Shown: positions 17,464 through 27,042, counted from the stretch's first letter. The stretch: DNA of 64,000 nucleotides from Micromonospora narathiwatensis (GCF_900089605.1 NZ_LT594324.1:62001-126000); one strand, 5' to 3'. Numbers and translations are program-made. The notes: generated from the letters alone by a model not told the origin.

Positions 17464-17868
17464 TCAGACCTCCGGCCGGTCCCGGTCGCCCTCCTGCCGG
17501 CGCAGCTCATCCTCGCGCCGGCGCAGGTCGTCCTCCCAGCGGCGCAGGCGCTCCTGGTCGTCCCGGCGGGCCCGGTCGGCGAGGGAGGACAGGAACGCGG
17601 GGTCGTCGTCCGGCGCCACCGGTCGGCGTTCCCGCTCGGAGAACCCGTTGCCCATCGGCCAGGCGGTGGGCGACCGCCGGGCGGTCGGCTCCCGCCCGGC
17701 GGCGAACCAGGCGATCGAGCCGACCAGCGGGAAGAACAGGATGATCAGCACCCAGGCGATCCGGGGCAGCGCCCGGATCTCCCCCTCCTCGGCGGAGAGA
17801 CAGCTGATCAGCGCGAAGACGGCGAGTACGACTTGGGCCAGGAAGAGGAACCCGTAGAGGCGTGCCAT
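17464..17868 (-). CDS. PLDc_N-type small membrane protein
   Basis: 134 aa. Two membrane helices (about residues 4-24 and 36-56) with the motif WVLIILFFPLVGSIAWF between them match the PLD nuclease N-terminal (PLDc_N) membrane domain. The rest is a hydrophilic tail ending in a long charged coiled segment (RARRDDQERLRRWEDDLRRR). No catalytic HKD motif is present. The ATG at 17868 is chosen to put the first helix at the N-terminus; two more ATGs lie within 12 bases upstream. Function unknown, probably a membrane-anchored scaffold. Confidence 0.75.
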   Translation of the reverse strand: MARLYGFLFLAQVVLAVFALISCLSAEEGEIRALPRIAWVLIILFFPLVGSIAWFAAGREPTARRSPTAWPMGNGFSERERRPVAPDDDPAFLSSLADRARRDDQERLRRWEDDLRRREDELRRQEGDRDRPEV

Positions 17869-17896
17869 GCCGGACATCATCGCGCAGCGATGCCGG

Positions 17897-18196
17897 TCAG
17901 CGCAGCCCGTGTAGCACCAGCACGGCACCGAGCAGCGCGAAACCGGCGGCGGTCAGCGCCGCCAGCGGGAACGCCCAGCGGTCCGCGCACCGGGGGCCGG
18001 TGCCGGTGGCCCGCCGCCAGGTGACCCCGAGCGCGCCGAGCCAGCCCGCCACGGCGAGCCCGGCCAGCAGGGCGCCGGTGAGCCCGCCGCCGAGCGCCAG
18101 CCGGACCAGCAGCAGGGTGACCCCGGTGAGGGTCAGCAACGTACGCCGCCAGGCCAACCGGGTCCGCTCCGGCTGGAGGCCGGGGTCGCCGGTCAT
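17897..18196 (-). CDS. DUF202 membrane protein, second of pair
   Basis: 99 aa with three predicted helices. The N-terminal ERTRLAWRRTLLTLTG is the DUF202 signature (R-T-x-L-A-W-x-R-T). The start ATG shares one base with the stop of the upstream DUF202 gene. DUF202 proteins occur in many bacteria as small inner-membrane proteins of unknown function; the adjacent pair probably forms a hetero-oligomer, which is inference. Confidence 0.82.
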   Translation of the reverse strand: MTGDPGLQPERTRLAWRRTLLTLTGVTLLLVRLALGGGLTGALLAGLAVAGWLGALGVTWRRATGTGPRCADRWAFPLAALTAAGFALLGAVLVLHGLR

Positions 18197-18579
18197 CAGA
18201 GGCCCCGGACGAGGACCACGATCACCAGCAGCAGCGCCCCCACGGCCACGGCGAGGGCCAGGATCGCCGGGAAGCGGGACGCCGGCAGTTCCTCGCCCAG
18301 CCGGATCGCCCGCTCGGTACGCGCCCAGTGGTCGACCGCCCGGATCGCGACGGTGGCGCCGAGCACCAGCAGCGCGATGGCGATCGCCTCGCGCAGGTGG
18401 GCCAGCGGGAGCGGAGGCAGGAACTGCGCGGCGGCCAGCCCGCCGGCGACCAGCGCCAGCCCGGTACGCAGCCAGGCCAGGAAGGTCCGCTCGTTGGCCA
18501 GCGAGAAGCGGTAGTCCGGCGTACTGCCGACCGACCGTAACTCGCGCGGGTCGAACCACCGCCTGATCGCCTGCCACAC
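18196..18579 (-). CDS. DUF202 membrane protein (YidH-like), first of pair
   Basis: 127 aa. The signature ANERTFLAWLRTGLALVAGG is followed by three helices (about residues 33-55, 64-82 and 105-126), as in YidH. The start is GTG at 18579. It overlaps the second DUF202 gene by one base. Divergent from the GNAT gene across a 41-base gap. Confidence 0.85.
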   Translation of the reverse strand: MWQAIRRWFDPRELRSVGSTPDYRFSLANERTFLAWLRTGLALVAGGLAAAQFLPPLPLAHLREAIAIALLVLGATVAIRAVDHWARTERAIRLGEELPASRFPAILALAVAVGALLLVIVVLVRGL

Positions 18580-18620
18580 ATCGCCGATTATCCGCTTTGC
18601 CCGCTGCCTAGCCTGTCAGC

Positions 18621-19418
18621 ATGACCGACCTTGACGCGCGGACCCTGCGCGACGCATACGACCTCCAGATCCGCCCGGAGATCCCGGACCCGCTGCCGGC
18701 CGGGGTGACCGTCGAGCGGGACGGCCCACTGGTCCGCATCGTCGGATTGGACCACGGCGGCTTCCTCACCTACCGGACTCTCGACGGGCTGGCCGGCGCG
18801 GACCTGGACGCGCTGATCAACCGGCAGGTCGAGTTCTTCCGCCGCCGGGGCGAGGCGGTCGAGTGGAAGCTCAACGGCCACGACGAGCCGGCCGACCTGG
18901 GTGACCGGCTGCGCGCCGCCGGGTTCGTCCCGGATGACCTGGAGACCGTCGTGGTCGGCCCGGTCGCGGCCCTGGCCGCCGCCGTCCCGGTCCTGCCCGA
19001 CGGGGTACGCCTGCGCGAGGTCACCGCCCGGGAGGACCTGGAGCGGATCCGCGCGATGGAGGAGGCGGTCTGGCACGCCGACCGCAGCCACCTGGTGACC
19101 GGGTTGGCGAAGGAGATCGAGGCCGACCCGCAGTCGATCACGGTGGTGGTGGCCGAGGCGGGCGAAACCGTGGTCAGCGCCGGCTGGGTGCGTTACCTGC
19201 GCGACACCAGCTTCGCCACGCTGTGGGGCGGCTCGACGCTGCCGGAGTGGCGGCGCAAGGGCGTCTACCGGGCGCTGGTGGCGTACCGGGCGCGGCTGGC
19301 CGAGCAGCGGGGGAAGGCGCTGGTGCAGGTGGACTGCTCGTCGGACAGCCGGCCGATCCTGGAGCGGCTCGGGCTCGTTGCGGTCACCACGACCACCCCG
19401 TACGTCTACACTCCATGA
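18621..19418 (+). CDS. GNAT family N-acetyltransferase
   Basis: 265 aa. The C-terminal half is a GNAT domain: a strand ending SAGWVRYL, the acetyl-CoA loop TLPEWRRKGVYRALVAYRARLAEQRG (motif A, R-R-x-G-x-Y/G), and a final strand LVQVDCSSDSRPILERLG. The N-terminal 120 residues form a second, divergent lobe (LKLNGHDEPADLGDRLRAAGF), as in two-domain GNAT proteins. TAGCCT lies six bases before the ATG, suggesting leaderless mRNA. Acceptor substrate unknown. Confidence 0.88.
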   Translation: MTDLDARTLRDAYDLQIRPEIPDPLPAGVTVERDGPLVRIVGLDHGGFLTYRTLDGLAGADLDALINRQVEFFRRRGEAVEWKLNGHDEPADLGDRLRAAGFVPDDLETVVVGPVAALAAAVPVLPDGVRLREVTAREDLERIRAMEEAVWHADRSHLVTGLAKEIEADPQSITVVVAEAGETVVSAGWVRYLRDTSFATLWGGSTLPEWRRKGVYRALVAYRARLAEQRGKALVQVDCSSDSRPILERLGLVAVTTTTPYVYTP

Positions 19419-19825
19419 TCATGGAACGGTTGACGGCGGACGAGCGGTTGACCCTCAAGACGGGGGCGTTCGGTGCTGTCTTCCTGGTCTCCAACGCCGA
19501 GCCCGGGATGCTGGCCATGGTGCGGGAGAGCATCGCGGCGTCGGGCGCGTTCGGCGCGGCCAGCGGGGTGGTGAAGGAGGCCCTGACCACCGGCCCGCTG
19601 CCGGAGCTGCCCCGGGACTCCGCGCTGGAGATCGAGGCGATCGTGCTGCCCGCGCTGAGCCGGTCGGTGGTGATCCTGCGGGCGAAGTCACCGGGGGACG
19701 TCGAGGTGTACCGGTCGGTGGTGCTGGCTGCGGCCGACCAGGTGGCGCAGGCCCATCATGGCGTGACTGCGGCCGAGGCTGCGGTGCTGGAGCGGATCAG
19801 GGTGGCGCTGGCCGAGCCGGTCTGA
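19415..19825 (+). CDS. Hypothetical protein, 136 aa
   Basis: The start ATG overlaps the GNAT stop (ATGA), so the two are coupled; another in-frame ATG lies six bases later. The protein is alpha-rich and soluble: TADERLTLKTGAFGAVFLVSNAEPGMLAMVRES, here in part, then a repeated valine-rich centre and an AAEAAVLERIRVALAEPV end. No known domain recognised. Coupling suggests a role connected with the acetyltransferase, perhaps as its protein substrate or partner (inference). Confidence 0.75.
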   Translation: MIMERLTADERLTLKTGAFGAVFLVSNAEPGMLAMVRESIAASGAFGAASGVVKEALTTGPLPELPRDSALEIEAIVLPALSRSVVILRAKSPGDVEVYRSVVLAAADQVAQAHHGVTAAEAAVLERIRVALAEPV

Positions 19826-19994
19826 GCGGCTGGGCGGACCAGAGCGTCCGGACGCTGGCCCGGACGCAGCGGTCGCGGACCCGGCCGCAGGCACACCGGT
19901 AGGTGTCCGGGAGCATCCGACGGCAGGGGCGGCGGGAGGTGCCGGTGCCTTCCGCCGCCTCGCGTACGACGACCGGAACGCAATTTTCCGACAT
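19797..19994 (-). CDS. Small cysteine-rich protein, 65 aa (putative)
   Basis: Begins MSENCVPVVVREAAEG and carries four further cysteines C24, C34, C36 and C43 (TYRCACGRVRDRC), a pattern that could bind zinc. GGGAGG lies eight bases before the ATG, a textbook ribosome-binding site, and codon third positions are G/C-rich. It overlaps the 3' end of the preceding plus-strand gene by 29 bases. The tail after residue 50 is Pro/Ala-rich. I do not recognise a family. Confidence 0.5.
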   Translation of the reverse strand: MSENCVPVVVREAAEGTGTSRRPCRRMLPDTYRCACGRVRDRCVRASVRTLWSAQPLRPARPAPP

Positions 19995-20076
19995 GTACGT
20001 CACCTCCCGATTCGGGAGCTTACCCGCCGCTCCGCCCCTCGGTGAGCTGTGTCACTCTAAGGCTCCCGAGAGGGCA

Positions 20077-20094
20077 TGCTACTTGTGGGTAACA
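20077..20094. promoter_or_regulatory. Dyad upstream of etfBA
   Basis: TGCTACTTGTGGGTAACA: an 18-base imperfect dyad (TG-TAC/GTA-CA arms) 120 bases before etfB, in an AT-richer patch. It resembles TetR-type fatty-acid-catabolism operators in style; no regulator is linked, so the assignment is weak. Confidence 0.35.
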
Positions 20095-20213
20095 TTGGCC
20101 CGTGGGCAAGTGCACAGCGGCCCGCAGTTGACCGATCGTTAAGTCACGCGGGAGGCTGCGCCCGTGACCGGGCGAGGGATCGCTACACCAAACAGGAGGG
20201 TCGTCGAAGCGCG

Positions 20214-20993
20214 ATGAACATCGTCGTACTCGTCAAGCAGGTGCCCGATTCGGGCGCGGACCGCAACCTGCGTGCTGACGACAACACCGTCGACCGCGGT
20301 TCGGCGAACAACGTCATCAATGAGATGGACGAGTACGCCGTCGAGGAGGCGTTGAAGATCAAGGAGGCGCACGGCGGCGAGGTCACCATCCTGACCATGG
20401 GTCCGGACCGGGCGACCGAGTCGATCCGCAAGGCGCTCTCCATGGGCCCGGACAAGGCCGTGCACGTGGTGGACGACGCCCTGCACGGCTCCTGCGCCGT
20501 GACCACCTCGAAGGTGCTCGCCGCCGCCCTCGGCCAGCTGGGCGCGGACCTGGTGATCTGTGGCGCGGAATCGACCGACGGCCGGGTCCAGGTCCTGCCG
20601 CACATGATCGCCGAGCGGCTGGGCGTGGCCGCGCTGACCGGCGCCCGCAAGCTCACCGTCGACGGCACCACGCTGACCGTCGAGCGGCAGACCGAGGAGG
20701 GCTACGAGGTGGTCACCGCCTCGACCCCGGCCGTGGTCTCCGTCTGGGACACCATCAACGAGCCGCGCTACCCGTCCTTCAAGGGCATCATGGCCGCCAA
20801 GAAGAAGCCGGTGCAGACGCTCGCCCTGGGTGACCTGGGCGTCGCCCCCTCCGAGGTGGGCTTCGACGGGGCGACCAGCACCGTGCTGGAGCACACCAAG
20901 CGCCCGCCGCGCTCCGGCGGCGAGAAGATCACCGATGAGGGCGAGGGCGGCGTGAAGCTGGTCGAGTTCCTCGCCACCGAGAAGTTCGTGTGA
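20214..20993 (+). CDS. etfB: Electron transfer flavoprotein beta subunit
   Basis: 259 aa. Begins MNIVVLVKQVPDSGADRNLR, the typical EtfB/FixA start, and carries the AMP-binding region (PHMIAERLGVAALTGARKL; VSVWDTINEPRYPSFKGIMAAKKK, the ETF-beta signature). With EtfA it accepts electrons from acyl-CoA dehydrogenases and passes them to ETF-quinone oxidoreductase. Nine bases separate it from etfA. The AGGAGG lies 14 bases from the ATG, farther than usual. In M. tuberculosis this pair is fixA-fixB (Rv3029c-Rv3028c). Confidence 0.95.
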   Translation: MNIVVLVKQVPDSGADRNLRADDNTVDRGSANNVINEMDEYAVEEALKIKEAHGGEVTILTMGPDRATESIRKALSMGPDKAVHVVDDALHGSCAVTTSKVLAAALGQLGADLVICGAESTDGRVQVLPHMIAERLGVAALTGARKLTVDGTTLTVERQTEEGYEVVTASTPAVVSVWDTINEPRYPSFKGIMAAKKKPVQTLALGDLGVAPSEVGFDGATSTVLEHTKRPPRSGGEKITDEGEGGVKLVEFLATEKFV

Positions 20994-21002
20994 GGTCTGG
21001 AC

Positions 21003-21962
21003 ATGTCTGAGGTTCTCGTCGTCGTCGAAGCCACCCGAGAGTTCGGCGTCAAGAAGGTCACCCTGGAGATGCTCACCCTCGCCCGTGAGCTGGGCACCCC
21101 GAGCGCGGTCGTGCTCGGTGGCGCCGGCGCGGCGGAGGCGCTGAGCGCCAAGCTGGGCGAGTACGGGGCGGAGAAGGTCTACGCCGCCGAGGGTGAGGAG
21201 ATCGACGGCTACCTGGTGGCGCCGAAGGCGACCGTGCTGGCCGACCTCGTCCGGCGGGTACAGCCGGCCGCGGTGCTGCTCGCCTCGTCGCAGGAGGGCA
21301 AGGAGATCGCCGCCCGGCTCGCCGTGAAGCTGGACAACGGCATCCTGACCGACGTGGTCGCCCTCGCCGCCGACGGCACCGCGACCCAGGTCGCCTTCGC
21401 CGGCTCCACCATCGTCAAGTCCAAGGTCACCAAGGGTCTCCCGCTGGTCACCGTCCGGCCGAACTCGCTCACCCCGGCCCCGGCCCCGGCCACCCCGGCC
21501 GTCGAGCAGCTCGCCGTCTCCGTCGGTGCGGCCGACAAGCTGGCCCGGGTCGTCGAGCGGGTCGCCGAGCAGAAGGGCTCCCGCCCCGAGCTCACCGAGG
21601 CGTCGGTCGTCGTCTCCGGCGGTCGCGGTGTCGGCAACGCCGACAACTTCAAGCTGGTCGAGGAGCTGGCCGACCTGCTCGGCGGCGCGGTCGGCGCGTC
21701 CCGCGCGGCGGTCGACTCCGGGTTCTACCCCCACCAGTTCCAGGTGGGTCAGACCGGAAAGACCGTCTCCCCGCAGCTCTACATCGCGCTGGGCATCTCC
21801 GGCGCCATCCAGCACCGTGCCGGCATGCAGACCTCGAAGACCATCGTCGCGGTCAACAAGGACGGCGAGGCGCCGATCTTCGAGCTGGCCGACTTCGGCG
21901 TGGTCGGCGACCTGTTCAAGGTCGTCCCGCAGGCCGCCGAGGAGATCCGCAAGCGCCGGTGA
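21003..21962 (+). CDS. etfA: Electron transfer flavoprotein alpha subunit
   Basis: 319 aa. The N-terminal lobe binds nothing conserved, while the C-terminal FAD domain has the ETF-alpha signature ([43 protein letters not shown]). The central [23 protein letters not shown] segment contacts the FAD phosphate. It forms the heterodimer with EtfB. A 19-bp stem hairpin 30 bases after the stop ends the operon. Confidence 0.96.
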   Translation: MSEVLVVVEATREFGVKKVTLEMLTLARELGTPSAVVLGGAGAAEALSAKLGEYGAEKVYAAEGEEIDGYLVAPKATVLADLVRRVQPAAVLLASSQEGKEIAARLAVKLDNGILTDVVALAADGTATQVAFAGSTIVKSKVTKGLPLVTVRPNSLTPAPAPATPAVEQLAVSVGAADKLARVVERVAEQKGSRPELTEASVVVSGGRGVGNADNFKLVEELADLLGGAVGASRAAVDSGFYPHQFQVGQTGKTVSPQLYIALGISGAIQHRAGMQTSKTIVAVNKDGEAPIFELADFGVVGDLFKVVPQAAEEIRKRR

Positions 21963-21992
21963 GCGCTCCCCTTCCCCCGTACGGGCGAAAGG

Positions 21993-22039
21993 GAGCTGAT
22001 CGGCGGGCCGGGGAGCTGAGCCGGCCCGCCGATCAGCTC
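21993..22039 (+). terminator. Strong terminator of etfBA
   Basis: A perfect 19-bp stem (GAGCTGATCGGCGGGCCGG and complement) around a 9-base loop, beginning 30 bases after etfA. No U tract follows. Confidence 0.85.
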
Positions 22040-22172
22040 GTCAGGGTGACCCCTCGGTTCAGCCTACCGAGCGGGGACATCCGCATCGTGCCGGGATGGA
22101 CAATCCGGTCCCGGCCCGCGAGGGGTGGTCCGGGACCCGGCACGACGCGGCTCGGCCGTTAGGCTGAACGGG

Positions 22173-23348
22173 ATGGCATACCTGGATCACGCGGCGACGA
22201 CCCCGATGCTCGACGAGGCACTGGAGGCGTACGTCGCCACGGCCCGCGAGGTGGGCAACCCGTCGTCGCTGCACGCCGCCGGCCGGCGCGCCCGGCGGCG
22301 GGTGGAGGAGTCGCGCGAACGGGTGGCCGCCGCGCTCGGTGCCCGCCCCTCCGAGGTGATCTTCACCGGGGGTGGCACGGAGAGCGACAACCTCGCCGTG
22401 AAGGGCATCTTCTGGGCCCGTCGCGCCGAACTTGCCGACCGCACCCGGGTGGTCTCCAGCGCCGTCGAGCACCACGCGGTGCTGGACACGGTGGACTGGC
22501 TGGCCGGGCACGAGGGCGCCGAGGTCGGCTGGCTGCCGGTCGACGCCACCGGCCGGCTCGACCCGGCGCGGCTCCGCGCCGAGTTGTCCACACACGGCGA
22601 CCGGGTCGCCCTGGTCACCGCGATGTGGGCGAACAACGAGGTGGGCACGGTGCAGCCGGTGGCCGAGCTGGCCGCGGTCGCGGCCGAGCACGGCGTGCCG
22701 TTCCACACCGACGCGGTCCAGGCGGTCGGCCAGGTGCCGGTCGACTTCGCCGCCAGCGGCGTCTCCGCGCTCACCGTCACCGGCCACAAGCTCGGCGGTC
22801 CGGCCGGCGTGGGCGCGCTGCTGCTGGCCCGCGACGTGGCCGCCACCCCGCTGCTGCACGGCGGCGGCCAGGAGCGCGACGTCCGCTCCGGCACCCTCGA
22901 CACCGCCGGCATCGTGGCCTTCGCGGTCGCCGTCGAGGCCGCGGTGAAGGGCCAGCAGGAGTACGCGACCCGGGTCGCCGCGCTCCGCGACGAACTGGTG
23001 GAGCGGGTCCGGCAGGCGGTCCCCGAGGTGGTCTTCAACGGCGACCCGGTCGACCGGCTCCCCGGCAACGCGCACTTCTCCTTCACCGGTTGCGAGGGGG
23101 ATGCGCTGCTGCTCCTCCTGGACGCCCAGGGCATCGCCTGCTCCACCGGCTCGGCCTGTTCCGCCGGGGTGGCCCAGCCCTCGCACGTGCTGCTGGCGAT
23201 GGGCGCCGACGACGACCGGGCCCGGTCGTCGTTGCGGTTCACTCTCGGCTACACCAGCACCCGGGCGGACGTCGACGCCCTCATCGCCGCGCTGCCCGCC
23301 ACCGTGGAGCGGGCCCGGCGCGCGGCCGCTCTCCGTACCCCCCGCTGA
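22173..23348 (+). CDS. Class V cysteine desulfurase (NifS/IscS type)
   Basis: 391 aa. PLP-binding Lys lies in [17 protein letters not shown], the catalytic Cys loop is [19 protein letters not shown], and the N-terminal [10 protein letters not shown] is typical. It mobilises sulfur from cysteine as a persulfide. The gene directly precedes mnmA (37-base gap), so it probably supplies the sulfur for 2-thiouridine in tRNA; the same pair is Rv3025c-Rv3024c in M. tuberculosis. TAGGCT lies seven bases before the ATG, suggesting leaderless mRNA. Confidence 0.95.
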   Translation: MAYLDHAATTPMLDEALEAYVATAREVGNPSSLHAAGRRARRRVEESRERVAAALGARPSEVIFTGGGTESDNLAVKGIFWARRAELADRTRVVSSAVEHHAVLDTVDWLAGHEGAEVGWLPVDATGRLDPARLRAELSTHGDRVALVTAMWANNEVGTVQPVAELAAVAAEHGVPFHTDAVQAVGQVPVDFAASGVSALTVTGHKLGGPAGVGALLLARDVAATPLLHGGGQERDVRSGTLDTAGIVAFAVAVEAAVKGQQEYATRVAALRDELVERVRQAVPEVVFNGDPVDRLPGNAHFSFTGCEGDALLLLLDAQGIACSTGSACSAGVAQPSHVLLAMGADDDRARSSLRFTLGYTSTRADVDALIAALPATVERARRAAALRTPR

Positions 23349-23385
23349 TCCGGATACCCTCGGTGAGGACGAGGGGAGTGGGCCG

Positions 23386-24459
23386 GTGAGGGTTCTGGCG
23401 GCGATGTCGGGTGGGGTGGACTCCGCCGTGGCGGCGGCGCGGGCGGTGGCGGCCGGGTACGACGTGACCGGGGTGCACCTGGCGCTGGCCCGCAACCCGC
23501 AGACCTACCGCACCGGCGCCCGGGGCTGCTGCACCCTGGAGGACTCCCGGGACGCCCGACGGGCCGCCGACGTGATCGGCATCCCGTTCTACGTCTGGGA
23601 CATGGCCGACCGGTTCCACGCCGACGTGGTGGACGACTTCGTCGCCGAGTACGCGGCCGGCCGTACCCCGAACCCGTGCCTGCGCTGCAACGAGAAGATC
23701 AAGTTCGCTGCGGTGCTGGACCGCGCCGTGGCCCTCGGCTTCGACGCCGTGGTCACCGGCCACCACGCCCGGCTCGGCCCGGACGGGCTGCTGCGCCGCA
23801 GCGTCGACGTGGCCAAGGACCAGTCGTACGTCCTCGCGGTGCTGACCCGTGAGCAGCTCGACCGGTCGATCTTCCCGCTCGGCGACTCCACCAAGGCCGA
23901 GGTACGCGCGGAGGCCGCCCGGCGGGGCCTCGCCGTGGCCGACAAGCCCGACTCGCACGACATCTGCTTCATCGCCGACGGCGACACCCGCGGCTTCCTG
24001 GCGCAGCGGCTCGGCGAGGCCCCGGGCGACGTGGTCGACGCGCTCACCGGCGGGGTGGTCGGCAGCCACAGCGGCGCCTACCAGTACACCGTCGGGCAGC
24101 GGCGCGGTCTGCACCTGGACCGGCCCGCCCCGGACGGCCGCCCCCGCTATGTGCTCTCCATCACCCCGAAGACCAACACCGTGACGGTCGGCCCGGCCGA
24201 GGCGCTGGAGGTCGCCCAGGTCCGGGCCACCCGGCCGGTCTGGACCGGTGGCGACCGGCCGGCCGCGCCGATCGAGTGCGAGGTGCAGCTACGGGCGCAC
24301 GGCGACGTGGTGCCGGCCACCGTCGAGCTGACCGCCGACGGCCTCCGCGCCGACCTGCGCCGCCCGGCCCGCGGAGTGGCCGCCGGCCAGGCGATCGTGG
24401 CGTACCGGCCGGACCCGGCCGGGGACGTGGTGCTCGGCTCCGCCACCATCACCGGCTGA
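23386..24459 (+). CDS. mnmA: tRNA-specific 2-thiouridylase
   Basis: 357 aa. N-terminal PP-loop [13 protein letters not shown] activates uridine-34 with ATP. The catalytic cysteines are in [12 protein letters not shown] and [11 protein letters not shown], and [12 protein letters not shown] marks the central domain. Thiolates U34 in the wobble position of Lys, Glu and Gln tRNAs. The GTG start has GAGGGGAG about 8 bases before it. Likely cotranscribed with the upstream cysteine desulfurase. Confidence 0.95.
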   Translation: MRVLAAMSGGVDSAVAAARAVAAGYDVTGVHLALARNPQTYRTGARGCCTLEDSRDARRAADVIGIPFYVWDMADRFHADVVDDFVAEYAAGRTPNPCLRCNEKIKFAAVLDRAVALGFDAVVTGHHARLGPDGLLRRSVDVAKDQSYVLAVLTREQLDRSIFPLGDSTKAEVRAEAARRGLAVADKPDSHDICFIADGDTRGFLAQRLGEAPGDVVDALTGGVVGSHSGAYQYTVGQRRGLHLDRPAPDGRPRYVLSITPKTNTVTVGPAEALEVAQVRATRPVWTGGDRPAAPIECEVQLRAHGDVVPATVELTADGLRADLRRPARGVAAGQAIVAYRPDPAGDVVLGSATITG

Positions 24460-24563
24460 CCCGGCCGCTGCCCGGGCCCGGACTCCCACCACCGTTGATC
24501 TTCGGCGAGCACACGGCGGGCGTCCGCGCCGAGAGCGGACCCGGCAGCGGATAGTCTGCGGCG

Positions 24564-25568
24564 GTGACTGATCAGCCCTGGCCCTGGCCCTCGGGGGCGG
24601 CGACCGGCATCGGTTCGCTGCCCGGCACCGACATCGGCGAGGCGCAGCGCATCGTGCTCGGCGAGCTGCCCGCCCTGCCGCACCTGCCGGAGCTGCCTGC
24701 CCGGGGCCCCGGCGCGGACCTGATCGGCCGGACCGCCGGCCTCCTCGTCGAGCTGCCGGTCGAGCTGTACGCGGCCCGCTGGCGGATCGCCCCGCGCCCC
24801 GGCCGGGACCTGCGCCGCGCCCGCGACCTGTTGGAACGCGATCTCGACCAGCTCGCCGAACAGGCCGAGGAGTACGCCGGCCCCGTCAAGATCCAGGCGG
24901 CCGGCGCGTTCACCCTGGGCGCCTCGCTGGAACTGCCGATCGGCGGCCGGCTGGTCCGCGACCCGGGCGCGCTCCGCGACCTCGCCGGCTCGCTCGCCGA
25001 GGGGCTGCGCGGGCACGTCGAGGCGGTCGCCCGGCGGCTGCCCCGCGCGTCGGTGCTGCTCCAGCTCGACGAGCCGTCCCTGCCGGCGGTGCTGGCCGGC
25101 CGGGTACCCACGGAGAGCGGCTTCGGCACGTACCGGGCGGTGGAGCCGGAGGTCGCCCGGACGCTGCTGCGTCGCGTGATCGAGGCGGCCGGGGTGCCGA
25201 CCGTGGTGCACTGCTGCGCGCCCGACGTGCCGCTGGAGCTGATCCGGACCGCCGGGGCGGTCGGGGTCGCCCTCGATCTCGGCCTGGTCACCGACCTGGA
25301 TCCGCTCGGCGAGGCGATCGACGCCGGGCTCGGGCTGCTGGCCGGCGCCGCGCCCGCGCTGCCCCCGTCCGCCGGGCGCGCCCCCAGCTCGGCCCAGGTC
25401 GCCGATCGGGTACGACAGCTCTGGGACCGGCTCGGCTTCCCCCGCCGCCGGCTCGCCGAACAGGTGGTGGTCACCCCCGTCTGCGGCCTGGCCGGAGCCA
25501 CCCCGGCGTACGCCCGGGCGGTCCTCACGGCCTGCCGTGACGCCGGGCGGCGGCTCCACGAGGAGTGA
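24564..25568 (+). CDS. Cobalamin-independent methionine synthase-like protein
   Basis: 334 aa, corresponding to the C-terminal catalytic barrel of MetE only (full MetE is about 760 aa). It has TGIGSLPGTDIGEAQ, LLQLDEPSL, and zinc-ligand candidates in VVHCCAPDV and VVVTPVCGLAG. This compact form is found at the same place in mycobacteria (Rv3015c). The methyl donor and true activity are uncertain. TAGTCT lies six bases before the GTG start, suggesting a leaderless transcript. Confidence 0.82.
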   Translation: MTDQPWPWPSGAATGIGSLPGTDIGEAQRIVLGELPALPHLPELPARGPGADLIGRTAGLLVELPVELYAARWRIAPRPGRDLRRARDLLERDLDQLAEQAEEYAGPVKIQAAGAFTLGASLELPIGGRLVRDPGALRDLAGSLAEGLRGHVEAVARRLPRASVLLQLDEPSLPAVLAGRVPTESGFGTYRAVEPEVARTLLRRVIEAAGVPTVVHCCAPDVPLELIRTAGAVGVALDLGLVTDLDPLGEAIDAGLGLLAGAAPALPPSAGRAPSSAQVADRVRQLWDRLGFPRRRLAEQVVVTPVCGLAGATPAYARAVLTACRDAGRRLHEE

Positions 25569-25604
25569 GGTTTCCTGTCGTACCTCGGGGGCAGGATGAC
25601 CGGC

Positions 25605-25973
25605 ATGGTTGGACGACTGCGTTCCACGGTGATCGACTGCCCCGACCCGCGTGCCCTGGCCGGCTTCTACGCCGAGCTGCTCGGCCTGCCGCTGATCGAG
25701 GACAACTCCGACGGTGACGAGTGGGTGGTGCTCGGCGGCCCGCCGGGACACCAGCCCCGGATCGCCTTCCAGCAGGCGCCCGGCCTGCGTGCGCCGCAGT
25801 GGCCCGACCCGGATCGGCCGCAGCAGTTCCACCTCGACGTGACGGTGGACGACATCGAGGCGGCGGAGAAGGCGGCACTGGCCCTGGGCGCGCGCCGGCT
25901 GCCCGGCGAGGGCGAGGGCTTCCGGGTCTACGCCGACCCGGCCGGGCACCCGTTCTGCCTCTGCTGGGACTGA
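25605..25973 (+). CDS. VOC (glyoxalase/dioxygenase fold) protein
   Basis: 122 aa. Two beta-alpha-beta-beta-beta units: STVIDCPDPRALAGFYAELLG and FHLDVTVDDIEAAEKAALALGARRL, with a final DPAGHPFCLCW. Single-domain VOC proteins bind metals, antibiotics or small metabolites; the metal ligands here are not clear enough to assign chemistry. The ATG at 25605 is preferred to one nine bases upstream because the AGG then has normal spacing. Confidence 0.82.
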   Translation: MVGRLRSTVIDCPDPRALAGFYAELLGLPLIEDNSDGDEWVVLGGPPGHQPRIAFQQAPGLRAPQWPDPDRPQQFHLDVTVDDIEAAEKAALALGARRLPGEGEGFRVYADPAGHPFCLCWD

Positions 25974-26004
25974 CCACGGCGGCTGCGGCTTGCGCCCGGG
26001 CGGC

Positions 26005-27018
26005 ATGATCGCCATCGTGATCGACTCCGCTCCGCGCCGTGCCTCCGGTTCGTTCTTCGGCCTTGCCTACGGTGACGCTCTGGGGCGCCCCACCGAGTTC
26101 CTCACCGTCGCCGAGATCGTCCGCCGGTACGGCCCGGCCGGCCCCCGGGAGCTGGCCGGCGACCCGGCCCTGGTCACCGACGACACCCAGATGGCGCTCG
26201 CGGTGGCCTGGGCGCTGCACGACGCACCCGCGTACGCGCCGGAGGTGGTGGAGCCGCTGCTGCGGCGGCGGTTCCTCGATTGGGCGGTCAGCCCGGACAA
26301 CAACCGCGCGCCGGGGATGACCTGCCTGCGGGCCTGCGCCGAGCTGGACCGGGGCATCCGCTGGCAGGAGGCGACCGTGGCCGGATCGAAGGGGTGCGGG
26401 GCGAACATGCGGGTCACCCCGGTCGGGCTGCTCGACGTCGACCTCGACACGCTCGCCGGGCTGGCCCAGCTCCAGGCCGGGCTGACCCACGGCCACCCGA
26501 CCGGCCTGGCGGCCAGCGAGCTGACCGCGTACGCGGTCCGGCTGCTGCGCGACGGTGCCGCGCTCGCCGAACTGCCCGGACTGCTCGCCGCGCGGGCCCG
26601 GGAGCAGCGGACGGTCTACCGGGCCGACTGGCTCGGCGACCTGTGGCGGCGTTCCGGCGAGACGACACCGGCGGCGTTCATCGCCCGGGGCTGGGACGAC
26701 TGCCTGCGCGTGCTCGGCCTGCTCGACGCGGCGCTGGCCCACCCGGACGACGGCGACGACCCGTGCCGGCTCACCGGGGAGGGCTGGATCGCCGAGGAGG
26801 CCCTGGCGACCGCGCTGCTCTGCGCGCTGCGGCACGCCGACGACCCGGTCGGCGCGCTGGCCCGGGGCGCCACCACGGCCGGCGACTCGGACTCGATCGC
26901 CGCTCTCGCCGGCGCGTTCGTCGGCGCGGCCCACGGCATGTCCGCCTGGCCCGCCGAGTGGTCCGCCCGCATCGAGTACGCCGGCCAGCTCACCGCCCTC
27001 GCCGCACCGCACGACTGA
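26005..27018 (+). CDS. ADP-ribosylglycohydrolase family protein
   Basis: 337 aa. The DraG/ARH fold markers are present: the early GLAYGDALGRPTEF, the magnesium-site DDTQMALAVAWAL, and the C-terminal GDSDSIAALAGAFVGAAHG with the paired Asp residues of the second site. These enzymes remove ADP-ribose from proteins or small molecules; a nucleoside- or ADP-ribose-derived substrate is possible. The start is uncertain among several ATG/GTG codons at 25990-26020. No ADP-ribosyltransferase gene is in the window. Confidence 0.88.
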   Translation: MIAIVIDSAPRRASGSFFGLAYGDALGRPTEFLTVAEIVRRYGPAGPRELAGDPALVTDDTQMALAVAWALHDAPAYAPEVVEPLLRRRFLDWAVSPDNNRAPGMTCLRACAELDRGIRWQEATVAGSKGCGANMRVTPVGLLDVDLDTLAGLAQLQAGLTHGHPTGLAASELTAYAVRLLRDGAALAELPGLLAARAREQRTVYRADWLGDLWRRSGETTPAAFIARGWDDCLRVLGLLDAALAHPDDGDDPCRLTGEGWIAEEALATALLCALRHADDPVGALARGATTAGDSDSIAALAGAFVGAAHGMSAWPAEWSARIEYAGQLTALAAPHD

Positions 27019-27042
27019 CCGCTGACTTCGGGGCCGGAAGGG

